A stretch of DNA of 64,000 bases, from the NCBI GenBank assembly GCA_013297675.1, contig JAAFHZ010000007.1, forward strand, positions 1 to 64,000, in the 5' to 3' direction. Within the stretch, counting starts at the first letter, position 1; each line of letters begins with the position of its first letter. A program made the position numbers and the translations under genes. Origin of the DNA: Synechococcales cyanobacterium bin59.metabat.ball.084. GTDB taxonomy: Bacteria > Cyanobacteriota > Cyanobacteriia > Cyanobacteriales > Chamaesiphonaceae. The notes beneath the pieces were generated by a model. It did no database searches. It saw only the letters and a list, made by a program, of their open reading frames with translations, and was not told the origin of the DNA. Shown here piece after piece: positions 34,209 to 43,312 of the stretch.

Positions 34209-36173
34209 TTATAGTCTGATCCGATTTGACCATCGCTGGCGTTGGATCTCGTACAGAGCCATTGCCGCTGCGGTCGCCGCATTCAGGCTGGCGGTTTTGC
34301 CCGAAAGCGGGATCGAGATCAAGAAATCGCAGGTGTTTTCGGTAAGTAAACTGAGTCCTTCACCTTCTGCTCCGATAACTATAACGACTGGCCCAGTAAA
34401 TTTGACATCGTGGATAGCCGTCGGAGCCGTAGCCACTGTGCCATAGATCCAGAATCCGGCTTCTTTGAGTTCTTGCAGAGCACGGCTAAGGTTTGTGACT
34501 CTGGCAACCGGCAGATGCTCTAGCGCCCCGGCTGCGACCTTCTGGACGCTGCTAGTGATCCCTACCGCTCGTCGCTGGGGAATCACTAAACCCTGGACTC
34601 CCAGGGCTTCGGCAGTACGCACCATTGCCCCTAAGTTTTGGGGATCAGTTAAGCTATCGGCAACCAAAATCACTGGCTGCTCGTTACCTTCTTTGGCTTT
34701 GGTAATAAGTTCTGTCAGATCCCAATAGTGGTAAGGGGCAACTTGGGCCACGATCCCTTGATGATTGCCGCCATCGCAAAGCTGATGCAAGCGACGCACA
34801 TCTACTTCGTCTACTACTGTACCGGTGCCTTTGGATTCGGTAACTAGTAGATTAAATTGGGGATCGTAGCGGAGTTTGGGGAGCAACCAAATGCGATTGA
34901 TTTGCCGACCGCTTTCTAATGCGCTTAATACCGAATGCTTACCGTAGATAAAATCTTCGGAAGCTTGTTCTAGTGGTGCCGAAGATTCTTGGGCGTTGAG
35001 TTGTTCAAAATAAATGGTGTCGCCTTCTACTTTGTCCTTCCCAGCATATCTCTGGTCTCCATAAGGTTTTCGAGGCTCTTTGTCTCTCTGGAATCCCCCA
35101 TCATCAAAGGATCTACGTGGTGCCCGATCATCACCACCAAACCGACTATCGCCAAAAGACTTGCGCGGTGCGCGATCACCTTTGGTGTAAGGGGAGCTAT
35201 CGGTTGGGTTAAACGGCTTTCGATCGCTAAAGGGTTTGCGGGCTGGCCGATCTCCTTGAAATCCGCCATCATCAAAGGATCTGCGTGGTGCTCTGTCATC
35301 GCCACCGAAGCGACTGTCACCAAAAGATTTACGCGGAGCACGATCGTTTGGATTAAACGGCTTGCGATCTGGACGATCTCCACCTCCAAATGGTTTTCTG
35401 GCTGGCCGATCTCCCTGATATCCACCGTCATCAAAGGATCTACGGGGCGCTCTGTCATCGCCACCAAAAGGTTTGCGCGGTGCTCGATCTGTGGGATTAA
35501 ATGGCTTGCGGGGACGATCGGAGAATCCACCATCTCTGTCGCCAAAGGATTTACGTGGTGCTCGATCTGTGGGATTAAATGGCTTGCGGGGACGATCGGA
35601 GAAGCTGCCATCTCTATCGCCAAAAGATTTGCGTGGTGCCCGATCGTCTCCACCGAATCGTCTATCGCTGTCAAAGGATTTTTTTGGCCGATCTGAGAAG
35701 TTGCCTTCTCTATCGCCAAAAGATTTACGCGGTGCTCGATCATCCCCACCAAAGCGCCGATCGCTAGGTGCGCCACCGTCGCGGTTAAAAGGCTTACGTG
35801 GTGGTCGATCATCGCCGCCGAATCTGCTATCCCGGTCAAAAGATTTGCGCGGTGCCCGGTCGTTAGGATTAAATGGCTTGCGGTCGCTCTCAAATTTACG
35901 AGCTGGACGGTCTGAGAAGTTACCACCTGAGAAATTACCACCGTCTCTGTCACCAAAAGATTTGCGGGATGGTCGGTCGTCGCCGCCAAATCTGCTATCC
36001 CGGTCAAAAGATTTACGCGGTGCACGGTCGGCGAAGCTATCGTCGCCACCTGTTCCTACTGTTCTGCGGGGCTTGCGTTCACGAAGTGTCTCTGAAAGAG
36101 AATCGCGGGGGGTAGTGTCATCAGCACGACGACTACCAAAATTACCACCAGCTTTACGGGGTTTAAAAGGCAT
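34209..36173 (-). CDS. rlmB: 23S rRNA 2'-O-ribose methyltransferase (RlmB/TrmH family) with long RG/D-rich N-terminus
   Basis: The last 240 residues are a complete SpoU-type enzyme. A substrate-binding L30-like domain starts at [16 protein letters not shown] knotted SAM domain follows, with [30 protein letters not shown] and [20 protein letters not shown]. RlmB methylates the G2251 ribose in 23S rRNA. The first 390 residues are disordered, made of repeated Arg/Asp/Gly/Phe units such as [14 protein letters not shown] and [16 protein letters not shown], far longer than in common RlmB. This region probably binds RNA or drives condensation. mrnC lies 34 bases upstream. Confidence 0.92.
   Translation of the reverse strand: MPFKPRKAGGNFGSRRADDTTPRDSLSETLRERKPRRTVGTGGDDSFADRAPRKSFDRDSRFGGDDRPSRKSFGDRDGGNFSGGNFSDRPARKFESDRKPFNPNDRAPRKSFDRDSRFGGDDRPPRKPFNRDGGAPSDRRFGGDDRAPRKSFGDREGNFSDRPKKSFDSDRRFGGDDRAPRKSFGDRDGSFSDRPRKPFNPTDRAPRKSFGDRDGGFSDRPRKPFNPTDRAPRKPFGGDDRAPRRSFDDGGYQGDRPARKPFGGGDRPDRKPFNPNDRAPRKSFGDSRFGGDDRAPRRSFDDGGFQGDRPARKPFSDRKPFNPTDSSPYTKGDRAPRKSFGDSRFGGDDRAPRRSFDDGGFQRDKEPRKPYGDQRYAGKDKVEGDTIYFEQLNAQESSAPLEQASEDFIYGKHSVLSALESGRQINRIWLLPKLRYDPQFNLLVTESKGTGTVVDEVDVRRLHQLCDGGNHQGIVAQVAPYHYWDLTELITKAKEGNEQPVILVADSLTDPQNLGAMVRTAEALGVQGLVIPQRRAVGITSSVQKVAAGALEHLPVARVTNLSRALQELKEAGFWIYGTVATAPTAIHDVKFTGPVVIVIGAEGEGLSLLTENTCDFLISIPLSGKTASLNAATAAAMALYEIQRQRWSNRIRL
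34990..36110 (-). repeat. Imperfect repeats coding [11 protein letters not shown]-type units in rlmB
   Basis: Many 30-90 bp imperfect repeats (motif agatttacgcggtgctcgatc on the plus strand) encode R-, D- and G-rich units. The repeats keep several antisense frames open, which are not genes. Confidence 0.85.
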
Positions 36174-36207
36174 AAAAAAATACTCGATCGCTCAAATGTC
36201 GATCGGC

Positions 36208-36636
36208 TTAAAGGGTAGCAGAGACCAAAACTATTTCTGCCAGCAGTGTTTGCAGGCGATGGGGATTGGTGAGGTACAGGTAGCCAATTAATGTTTCAAA
36301 ACCAGTAGCTTGCTGGTATGTCTCGGGACTGACGCGGCGTGGGCCGCCGCTGGCTGCATTGCGACCGCGTTTGAGCCAAGACAGCTCTAACTCGGTTAAC
36401 TTGGGCAATAGCAATTCTAAATGACGAGCCTGAGTCTCGGCTCGGACTTGAGCGACCACTTCCTGATGGTAGGAGTGCGGTCTCTTGAGGGGCATTAGTA
36501 AGCTGGTGCGTACATATAGCTCGTAAACGGCATCGCCAATGTATGCCAAAGACACTGGCGATACTTGTTGTATGGGTAAAGACAACCCACCAATTGCCGG
36601 GAGGTTCGGCCAAATCTCTTCATCCAGATCGGTCAC
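36208..36636 (-). CDS. mrnC: Mini-ribonuclease III
   Basis: The 142-residue protein is an RNase III catalytic domain without a dsRNA-binding domain. SLAYIGDAVYELYVR carries the catalytic acidic pair and GYLYL the later motif. MrnC matures 23S rRNA ends. It sits directly upstream of rlmB, as in Firmicutes, consistent with joint work on the large subunit. Confidence 0.93.
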   Translation of the reverse strand: MTDLDEEIWPNLPAIGGLSLPIQQVSPVSLAYIGDAVYELYVRTSLLMPLKRPHSYHQEVVAQVRAETQARHLELLLPKLTELELSWLKRGRNAASGGPRRVSPETYQQATGFETLIGYLYLTNPHRLQTLLAEIVLVSATL

Positions 36637-36780
36637 AAAATTAACTAATTAAATAATTAATCGACCATCAAAATTGAATGCCAAGTTGAATGCCAAATCA
36701 AATGGTCGATATCATTGTTGTTGAACGGTAGAGTAGAAAACTAGAATGATCGGCGTATTGCTACGGAAGTCACTAATTCT

Positions 36781-37149
36781 CTAAGCTGCTGGCACATTGG
36801 CTAGAGCATCATCCACGGAGGTTTGAATTGATAAGAACTTCTCTAGTCTTACCAATTTGACAGTTTGCATTACCCGAGCATTGGCAATTACTTGCAAAGA
36901 ACCCTCTATAGATTGGGTTTTTTTGACTAATTTAACCAAAGCTCCCAAACCAGAGCTGTCTACGAAATCGATCTTAGAGAGGTCTAAGATAATATGCGGT
37001 GGTCCATCTTCGATGAACTTGCCAACAACTTTTTGAAAAGTCGGCTCCGAAAAAGCGTCTAGCAAACCGGTGAGCCGAAATACCTGACAAGTGTCTTTGA
37101 GTTCTCGGGTACCGCGTAGGCTGACTGTCAATGTGAGTGTTTCAGCGAT
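36781..37149 (-). CDS. STAS-domain protein (anti-sigma factor antagonist type)
   Basis: The product is a single STAS domain. ILDLSKIDFVDSSGLGALVKL contains the Ser that is phosphorylated in SpoIIAA-like antagonists. It should take part in a partner-switching cascade, although no kinase of the SpoIIAB type adjoins it. The first canonical start is a TTG at 37131, which leaves a perfect AGGAGG 23 bases away. An in-frame ATC at 37149 lies five bases from that AGGAGG and would add IAETLT. I give the longer version; 36781-37131 is the conservative alternative. Confidence 0.85.
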   Translation of the reverse strand: MAETLTLTVSLRGTRELKDTCQVFRLTGLLDAFSEPTFQKVVGKFIEDGPPHIILDLSKIDFVDSSGLGALVKLVKKTQSIEGSLQVIANARVMQTVKLVRLEKFLSIQTSVDDALANVPAA

Positions 37150-37370
37150 GATCGCCTCCTAACATCTGTCTCTTAGCAGGTCGCATTTAAAATTAGAAAA
37201 TTGAGCATAGCAAGCTGCTTGATGTTTGTCAATCTCAATACCGAAATTTACGCTAGTTGTGCAACGTAGCTGGTCGGTCATTCATTATGAACATAACGAA
37301 AACACCAGTAATCACTACTATGAAACAGCTAATCTTTTAGCTCAGATATGCTTGCTGCTGCCCTTTTGGT

Positions 37371-37574
37371 CTAGCGGCCTTGACGAGAAGAAAGTTTTTC
37401 ACACTGAGCCTGAGTTTCGTGTAGCAGTACCTGCAATTTATCGCCAGTTCTCAGGGTATCTGGTACTAAATTTTTGGCCTGCAAGGCCATGTGCAACTGT
37501 AGATGCGCTACGTAGTCACTGATTTCTGCCCCTAGGGAGGGATCTTGGTGTGGTGGAATGGTACCGGTTTCCAT
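37371..37574 (-). CDS. Small hypothetical protein
   Basis: A 67-codon frame starts METGTIPPHQDPSLGAEISD and is mostly helical and polar (DYVAHLQLHMALQAK, TGDKLQVLLHETQAQC). It begins at an ATG and fills the space between panB and the STAS gene. The composition is protein-like, more so than the overlapping plus-strand frame. No family is recognised. Confidence 0.5.
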   Translation of the reverse strand: METGTIPPHQDPSLGAEISDYVAHLQLHMALQAKNLVPDTLRTGDKLQVLLHETQAQCEKLSSRQGR

Positions 37575-37679
37575 TAGCCTATAAACCTAATAGCTTTTAT
37601 AAAGAGAATTTATCACAAGAAACATTATCACTTCTTCGATCGTAAACAACATTTACATTGATCCCCAGCACCAAACAAT

Positions 37680-38456
37680 CTACTTTCCGGGAAACCCGCC
37701 CTGTTGCACATCCTGTTGATACGCCTGCACCGCTGCCGTAATAGTGCCCCTCAAATCAACGTAAGCCTTGGCAAAAGGCGGCAACCGATCGCTCAACCCC
37801 AACAAATCTGCCGTCACTAACACCTGACCATCACAATACCCCCCGGCTCCAATCCCGATGGTTGGGATCACCAATTTTTCACTAATCTCTTGGGCTAAAT
37901 CGGCGGGGATATGCTCTAGAACGATCGAAAATGCCCCAGCTTCTTCTAAAGCCACCGCCTCAGCTAAGATGCGCTGTCGATCGACTTCTGTTTTCCCCTG
38001 CTGCCGAAACCCCAACTGCTTCGACGATTGGGGCGTTAAGCCCACATGCCCCATCACCGGAATCCCAATCTCTACCAGCCTTGCCACGGTTTCGATCATG
38101 CGCGGATGACCACCTTCTAGCTTCACTGCTCCGGCACCAGTCTCTTTTAAGACTCTTCCCGCCGAGATGATAGCTGTAGTTATATTTTGCTGATAGGTTA
38201 GAAATGGAAGATCTACCACGACCAAAGCCTGCTCGACTCCGCGCATCACTGCTTGGGCATGGTGAATCATGGTATCTAAGGTCAAGGGTAGGGTGCTGTT
38301 GTGTCCTAGAGCCACCATCGCCAAAGAGTCACCTACGAGGATGATGTCTACTCCGGCGCGATCGAGAATTTGGGCGATCGGGTAATCCCAGGCAGTCAGG
38401 ACTGTAATTTTCTTTTGCTGCTGTTTGTATTGAACTAGTTGACGGATTGTTAGCAT
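37680..38456 (-). CDS. panB: 3-methyl-2-oxobutanoate hydroxymethyltransferase
   Basis: PanB makes ketopantoate for pantothenate and CoA synthesis. The 258-residue TIM-barrel protein shows [46 protein letters not shown] and the C-terminal [20 protein letters not shown]. The length is normal. It is divergent from alr; the 70-base gap holds both promoters. Confidence 0.95.
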   Translation of the reverse strand: MLTIRQLVQYKQQQKKITVLTAWDYPIAQILDRAGVDIILVGDSLAMVALGHNSTLPLTLDTMIHHAQAVMRGVEQALVVVDLPFLTYQQNITTAIISAGRVLKETGAGAVKLEGGHPRMIETVARLVEIGIPVMGHVGLTPQSSKQLGFRQQGKTEVDRQRILAEAVALEEAGAFSIVLEHIPADLAQEISEKLVIPTIGIGAGGYCDGQVLVTADLLGLSDRLPPFAKAYVDLRGTITAAVQAYQQDVQQGGFPGK

Positions 38457-38526
38457 GGCGACCGAAGTTGGGCTAGCATGGCGATGGAAATAAGCAGAGA
38501 AACTGGCCAGAAAACTGGTAAGAACA

Positions 38527-39666
38527 ATGATCTTAACGGACGCATGGCCGCAACAGCGTGCCTGGGTAGAAATCGATCGAAGTAGACTGGCTCACAATGT
38601 GGGTCAGCTTCGCAGTTTGTTAGCACCCGCAACAGCTTTGATGGCAGTGGTGAAGGCCGATGCCTATGGTCATGGCTCGATCGAAGTCGCTAAGACTGTT
38701 TTAGCAGCCGGAGCTACTTGGTTAGCAGTGGCCACTGTCCCCGAAGGAATTGAACTGCGTGAGGCTGGAGTTACGGCACCCATTTTATTACTGGGCGCAG
38801 CGAACAGTTCTGAGCAAATTGAATTGATCGAGCAATGGGGCTTGCAGCCTTCGATCGTCAGTTTAGAACAGGCTCAGTACTTTCAAGAACATTTAGCGCA
38901 GCCGATCGATGTTCACTTAAAAATTGATACGGGCATGTCTCGCCTGGGTATTCCTTGGCAAAAAGCAGCAGATTGCTGTCAAATAATTCGTAAGCTTACT
39001 AAGCTGCAAATTGCCAGCATCTATTCCCACTTGGCCACTCCCGATGAGCCAGATCCGACCATCTTAGAGCTGCAAGAGCAGCGCTTTGCCACGGTTGTTG
39101 CCGAAATCAAACCCTTGTTTCTGCGGCTGCCGTTGCTGCACATCGCCAATTCTGCTGGTTTAATGGTTAGCCAGCGTTTGCATCACGATTTGGTGCGGCC
39201 AGGAATTGCGTTGTATGGCCTCTGTCCCGCTCCCCATTTAGGCCATCAGCTCGGTCTTCAGCCAGTGATGAGCGTCAAAGCCCGTGTCACTCAAGTAAAA
39301 ACCATTAGTGCCGGGACTGGGGTGAGTTATGGTCATCGCTTTGTCGCCCAACGAGATACCACGATCGCCGTCGTAGGCATTGGTTATGCTGACGGTGTGC
39401 CCCGTCGTTTATCTGGACAGCTTGAATTACTTCTCCACGGTCAGCGAGTGCCGCAAATTGGCAATATCACCATGGATCAAATCATGTTAGATATCACTGA
39501 TATATCCACTGATTCAACTAGAGTTAAGGTCAATGATGTGGCTACGCTTTTAGGTGAAGCCGAGGGAGAAAAGATTACTGCCGATGACTGGGCTAATTTG
39601 TTGGGCACTATTTCTTGGGAAATTCTCTGTGGTTTTAAACACCGACTACCCAGAGTTTTGGTTTAG
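38527..39666 (+). CDS. alr: Alanine racemase
   Basis: Alr is a PLP enzyme that supplies D-Ala for peptidoglycan. The 379-residue protein has Lys43 in [12 protein letters not shown] as the PLP anchor and the catalytic Tyr region TGVSYGHRF, with HIANSAG and GIALYG in the barrel and a beta domain at the end. The length and order are normal. Confidence 0.95.
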   Translation: MILTDAWPQQRAWVEIDRSRLAHNVGQLRSLLAPATALMAVVKADAYGHGSIEVAKTVLAAGATWLAVATVPEGIELREAGVTAPILLLGAANSSEQIELIEQWGLQPSIVSLEQAQYFQEHLAQPIDVHLKIDTGMSRLGIPWQKAADCCQIIRKLTKLQIASIYSHLATPDEPDPTILELQEQRFATVVAEIKPLFLRLPLLHIANSAGLMVSQRLHHDLVRPGIALYGLCPAPHLGHQLGLQPVMSVKARVTQVKTISAGTGVSYGHRFVAQRDTTIAVVGIGYADGVPRRLSGQLELLLHGQRVPQIGNITMDQIMLDITDISTDSTRVKVNDVATLLGEAEGEKITADDWANLLGTISWEILCGFKHRLPRVLV

Positions 39667-39739
39667 TAGGCTACTTTTTGCTAGCTAATTTCTTGATAGC
39701 CAGATAAAATCAAATTCTGATTGCAACGCAAGGTGTGTG

Positions 39740-40942
39740 ATGAAAGAACTTTCAGATATCTCTGGTGCGCTAGAGAGTAAGGAAGAAGCTAAGCCCGGTG
39801 TTTATCGTAGCCGTTTGTTTGGATTTATCCAGCGGCAAGCCTATCGCTTGCGCGAAGGAGTGGGCTTAGGTCTGCGCCAAGTTAAGGTGTCAGTGCAATG
39901 GACTGGCCAAATTTTGCTGTCGCCCCTGCGGTGGTTCGATCGATTTAGACAAGATCCTAGCCGCCAAATTGCTGCCAAAGAAAAACTGAAAGAATTGCCC
40001 ACCCTCACCAAGCCGCGCATTGAGGTAGAAATAATTTTGGCCGAAGTGGCCGCAGCGGGCTATGGTGAACTGCAAATGCCGGTGCGAGAAGATTGGTCGG
40101 TGGTGGATGCTAAAGATTGGGATACAACCTTATTGGGTGAAAGTCAGTTAGCTCTGCGGGGTGAAGCGGCACTGCCCCAACGCACTAAGCCGGTGATTCG
40201 GGGGTTGGCTTCGCTGTTGGCCGATCGATCAATAGTTTTAGTTGATCGATATAACCAAATCTTAGATGTGCTTTCCCCTAGCCAGCAGTTGCATCTTCAG
40301 CGCCAAATTGATCCGGTTTTGGCGCAACAGTGGTCGATCGATCAAGCCAGCCGACCAGAGCTATCGGCTGAAGATTCTGGTTTGTTAAATTCTGCTGCTA
40401 GTCAGCTAATTTTGCCCCCGGCTCCACCTACCCCATGGCAAAAAGTGGGTAATTGGTTTAATTTTTATCGTGATTATCTCTGGATCGATAGTCCGGCGCA
40501 AGAACAGGCTGGTCAAATAGCTGGTCAAATAACGGTGGCTGCACCCAGTAGCTTGGTGTTGCCGATTAGGGAGTTTACGCAGCCGGTGCCTGAATCTGGC
40601 GGTCTGGTGCGCGGTGCTAGTGGCGATTTAGCGGTGGCGGTTGATTCTGCGGTTACTAAAGGGATGTTTGGGCGGAAGGCTGGTTGGAGTGAGGCGGCGA
40701 GGCAGGCGCTGCATGATCGATCGCAGGAGTGGGAGATCGAAGGCTCTCATAGTCTGGCTCGTCATCAGGCTAATCAAAGTAAAACTGTGTTCACCCCAGA
40801 ATGGATCGAGACTCCTACTTCCGACTTGGGCTATCATCGATCGATCTTTGTCCAGCTTATGGAATGGCTAGATAAATTAATGTTGGCTCTAGAAAATTGG
40901 CTGATCTGGATTTTTCAGAAACTATTTCCTAAGAACAATTAG
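39740..40942 (+). CDS. Conserved hypothetical protein with C-terminal hydrophobic end
   Basis: The 400-residue product is not recognised. The N-terminal third is basic (RSRLFGFIQRQAYRLREGVG) with a weakly hydrophobic stretch. The middle (about residues 90-190) is an alpha/beta region rich in Glu and Ala, and the C-terminus ends in amphipathic, Trp-rich sequence (LENWLIWIFQKLFPKNN) that may touch a membrane. The ATG at 39740 has AAGG seven bases upstream; a GTG directly before it is possible. Codon use matches the core genes, so it is likely a vertically inherited cyanobacterial gene. Confidence 0.75.
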   Translation: MKELSDISGALESKEEAKPGVYRSRLFGFIQRQAYRLREGVGLGLRQVKVSVQWTGQILLSPLRWFDRFRQDPSRQIAAKEKLKELPTLTKPRIEVEIILAEVAAAGYGELQMPVREDWSVVDAKDWDTTLLGESQLALRGEAALPQRTKPVIRGLASLLADRSIVLVDRYNQILDVLSPSQQLHLQRQIDPVLAQQWSIDQASRPELSAEDSGLLNSAASQLILPPAPPTPWQKVGNWFNFYRDYLWIDSPAQEQAGQIAGQITVAAPSSLVLPIREFTQPVPESGGLVRGASGDLAVAVDSAVTKGMFGRKAGWSEAARQALHDRSQEWEIEGSHSLARHQANQSKTVFTPEWIETPTSDLGYHRSIFVQLMEWLDKLMLALENWLIWIFQKLFPKNN

Positions 40943-40988
40943 TCGCAACATAGTTCTCCTAAGACATCAAAAAAAACATCAAACGGGG

Positions 40989-41063
40989 TGGGTGAGCGGA
41001 GTCGAACCCCACCCCCATGAATTCAGTGATTTCAATGGTGTCCCATTCGACTCTGCTCAGGGA
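40989..41063. repeat. REP-like inverted repeat (GAGCGGAGTCGAA type)
   Basis: GTGAGCGGAGTCGAA (from 40992) and its near complement TTCGACTCTGCTCAG (41046-41060) frame a loop of about 40 bases. The word GAGCGGAGTCGAA is a common interspersed palindrome core in many bacterial genomes. It marks the left edge of the accessory patch. Confidence 0.6.
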
Positions 41064-41070
41064 ACACCCT

Positions 41071-41448
41071 TTATTGATTTCCTTTGTTATTTTGATTTTG
41101 CACATGTTTTTTGAGCTTGTAACTTTGCCCAAGAGCTTCTTTGCCTTGCTTTGGAATTATTGCAGCTTGGGCAATATGTTCTCGGTTTCGTTCTGTCCAG
41201 TATTGCTGAGATGCTTCAGCTTGCTGTAAAACCATTTGGTACTCTGTTTCAACTTCCGATCGATTGGCTTCAATGTAAGCCAGTGCATCATGGATTTGAT
41301 CCTCTGTTAAATTTAATAATGAGCTGATGAATTTTGCTGGATACTGCGAATTTGCGTAATCCATTATGTCGTAGAGAGTAATACGAGTGCCTGAGATGGT
41401 TAATCCCCTTTCTGTGCGGGTGATTGGTTTATAAGATGTTGTAGTCAT
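41071..41448 (-). CDS. DUF433 domain protein (antitoxin-like)
   Basis: The 125-residue protein contains a DUF433 winged helix (ITRTERGLTISGTRITLYDI, QIHDALAYIEANR). DUF433 proteins often act as antitoxins to DUF5615 PIN-like toxins, but no such partner follows. The C-terminal 60 residues are charged and helical (QQYWTERNREHIAQAAIIPK), unlike the compact family. The frame opens at 41550, but the ATG at 41448 starts the domain. Confidence 0.75.
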   Translation of the reverse strand: MTTTSYKPITRTERGLTISGTRITLYDIMDYANSQYPAKFISSLLNLTEDQIHDALAYIEANRSEVETEYQMVLQQAEASQQYWTERNREHIAQAAIIPKQGKEALGQSYKLKKHVQNQNNKGNQ

Positions 41449-41588
41449 AGGTATGGCTTTCTGGTTTGGGTAGTTTTTATAGTCTCGGATTAATTGACGA
41501 TTCTCAAAAATTAGCTGTTTGCATTCTGCTGAATAGATGTAATGAAACATTCTCTCCGAATGAATGATTCCATTAATTAATGGAATTA

Positions 41589-42239
41589 TTACTTTGCTTT
41601 TATTTTAATTTGTATCCAAACGATGAACATACCCCAATATAGGTCTAATATAAACAGTATTTCTTTTCTGTTGATCTGATTTCGTGTCAGTCCCATTTTC
41701 TCCCATTCCAAAGTTTTGTCAATAATAAAAGCTTCTCCCTCTTCATCAATATTTTTAGAGAGCAAATCTGACAAAAAGAAATGTCTAGAAATTCTTGACT
41801 TATTCTCCGGAGAAATTCTCCTCTTGCTTTGTTCCTTTGAGAAATCATAACTTGGGAATTTCTGGTTTAGAAATTCTTTTCTTCTTTGTTCTTGCGCTAA
41901 TACTTCCTTCTTCAAGTATCTTTGCCTTGCTTCTTGTTGCTCCAAAGCTTTATCAATGTATTTGTGAACATTGTATGAAGATCCAGTTTCACTTTGACTT
42001 GGATTGAGTGAAATTTTTGACGATACCAAGACTTCGATTTTTTCTGATTCATCATTATCAATCTTTTGTGGAGTTTTTGACGTTGAAGCAATTAAAGATA
42101 TTGTTATTAAATCTACAATTACTAATAAAGAGACAAGAAATACGTCAATGGGTGATGGATGATTGTAAAGTTGATCAAATACAAGTTCACCAGCCGCATT
42201 CCTGGTGCAAAGAATAAATATGCTAAAAATAAGAATCAT
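41589..42239 (-). CDS. Membrane-anchored coiled protein, unknown function
   Basis: The 216-residue product has one or two hydrophobic helices in the first 55 residues (VFLVSLLVIVDLITISLIA). A charged, Lys/Glu/Gln-rich helical section follows (LEQQEARQRYLKKEVLAQEQ), and a hydrophobic end (LFILDLYWGMFIVWIQIKI). It is AT-richer than the core genes. It starts 14 bases after the PadR gene stop, so it is the last gene of a three-gene operon. No family is recognised. Confidence 0.65.
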   Translation of the reverse strand: MILIFSIFILCTRNAAGELVFDQLYNHPSPIDVFLVSLLVIVDLITISLIASTSKTPQKIDNDESEKIEVLVSSKISLNPSQSETGSSYNVHKYIDKALEQQEARQRYLKKEVLAQEQRRKEFLNQKFPSYDFSKEQSKRRISPENKSRISRHFFLSDLLSKNIDEEGEAFIIDKTLEWEKMGLTRNQINRKEILFILDLYWGMFIVWIQIKIKAK

Positions 42240-42253
42240 TAATCTAAACTCCC

Positions 42254-42613
42254 TTATGTAGCGTATGTTTGACTTGATGCTAACTGTTGACGATACTGTT
42301 GCGTTACTGTTAATGCAGTTTCGCCTTCAATGGAAATCGTATAGTATCGTCTTCTCGCCCCGCCAGATTCCTCGCCTGAAGCTGCTTCTCCCCAGCGACC
42401 TGTAATTAATCCCTGTTGCTCCATTCTTTTTAATGCGGGATACAAGCTTCCAACACCAATCTCACGGCGATTAGTTTGCTTATTAGCCTTATTGATTCTA
42501 CTAAGAATATCTAAACCATAAACTCCTTGGGTATAGCCACAAATTACCGTCAGGATGTCTTCTTCTGTAGCAGATATAATAGTGACTGCTCCTTCTTTTT
42601 TCTTCTTAGCCAT
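42254..42613 (-). CDS. PadR family transcriptional regulator
   Basis: The 119-residue protein has a PadR winged helix. DILTVICGYTQGVYGLDILS is followed by the recognition region GVGSLYPALKRMEQQGLITG and wing GGARRRYYTISIEG. The N-terminus is Lys-rich. It sits two bases after the upstream coiled-coil gene and 14 bases before the membrane protein gene, so it probably autoregulates this operon. Confidence 0.85.
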   Translation of the reverse strand: MAKKKKEGAVTIISATEEDILTVICGYTQGVYGLDILSRINKANKQTNRREIGVGSLYPALKRMEQQGLITGRWGEAASGEESGGARRRYYTISIEGETALTVTQQYRQQLASSQTYAT

Positions 42614-42615
42614 AA

Positions 42616-42870
42616 TTATTTCACCTTATTAGTATTAGCTGAAACACTGGTGGGATGTGATTTTGGAATAGTATTAGCATCAACAGCATTTTTGAGTATT
42701 CCAAGTAACAGTGCTGCACCAACAACAATTCCAATTCCTTGTAGCCAACGGTTTCTTAATTCTAACTGTCGTTCGATGGTTTCCACCTTATTTTCCAGTA
42801 CCCTTACCGTTTCTCTAAGGTCACTTAACTTGTCCTTGAGACTATCCATCTTCCCATTACTATTGAGCAT
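42616..42870 (-). CDS. Short coiled-coil membrane protein
   Basis: The 84-residue product has a heptad-patterned helix (LKDKLSDLRETVRVLENKVE) and one membrane helix (WLQGIGIVVGAALLLGILKN), with a polar tail. It is the first gene of the PadR operon. An ATG at codon 8 is an alternative start. Function unknown. Confidence 0.65.
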   Translation of the reverse strand: MLNSNGKMDSLKDKLSDLRETVRVLENKVETIERQLELRNRWLQGIGIVVGAALLLGILKNAVDANTIPKSHPTSVSANTNKVK

Positions 42871-43029
42871 AAGATATACCTGTTGAGCAACTATCCTACT
42901 TTAGCAATACTCTTGCAAAAGTGCAATACCTTGTTTAGCTGATATTCTTCCTTCGTGTTTCAAGATGGCTCTGGCTAATGATTTTAATTAAATGCCTTTT
43001 ATCTCGCTCTGATTTAGTGTGAGAAGGTA

Positions 43030-43257
43030 CGTTGGAAAATCAAGACAGAGTTATCCCTTAAACCAGCTATCTCTCAAGAGACTTTATAGGAATTTGTAAC
43101 CGATCGAGGACTCAAACAAAAAGACTTACTGCCAGTCTTCGGCTCTCAGGGCATCGCCCCGGAAGTTTTAAACGGCAAGCGATCGATTAGTAAAGCTCAA
43201 GCCAAGGCACTAGGCGAATTCTTCAAAGTTTCACACACATTATTCTTCGATCGCTGA
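43030..43257 (+). pseudogene. Broken HigA-type (XRE) antitoxin
   Basis: From 43090 to 43257 the frame reads EFVTDRGLKQKDLLPVFGSQ, then EVLNGKRSISKAQAKALGEF and ends FFKVSHTLFFDR, the C-terminal HTH part of HigA antitoxins. An in-frame TAG at 43087-43089 splits it from the preceding ISQETL, which in intact relatives runs on without a break. No start codon or HigB toxin remains nearby, so it is a decayed toxin-antitoxin remnant. Confidence 0.65.
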
Positions 43258-43312
43258 CAACAAACACAGAGTTCAGGGAGTCCTAATGGTATTCACCAAC
43301 TGTTTTGAGGGA

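Noticed and set aside
34989-36291. Long plus- and minus-strand ORFs over the rlmB N-terminus (up to 340 codons)
   Set aside because: The repetitive sequence keeps alternate frames open; only the rlmB frame runs into a real domain.
37226-37522. 98-codon plus-strand ORF between the STAS and panB genes
   Set aside because: Its translation is less protein-like than the overlapping minus-strand frame, and it lacks a ribosome binding site.
40985-41063. tRNA-like word gagtcgaacc
   Set aside because: No cloverleaf can be formed; the sequence is a REP-like inverted repeat.
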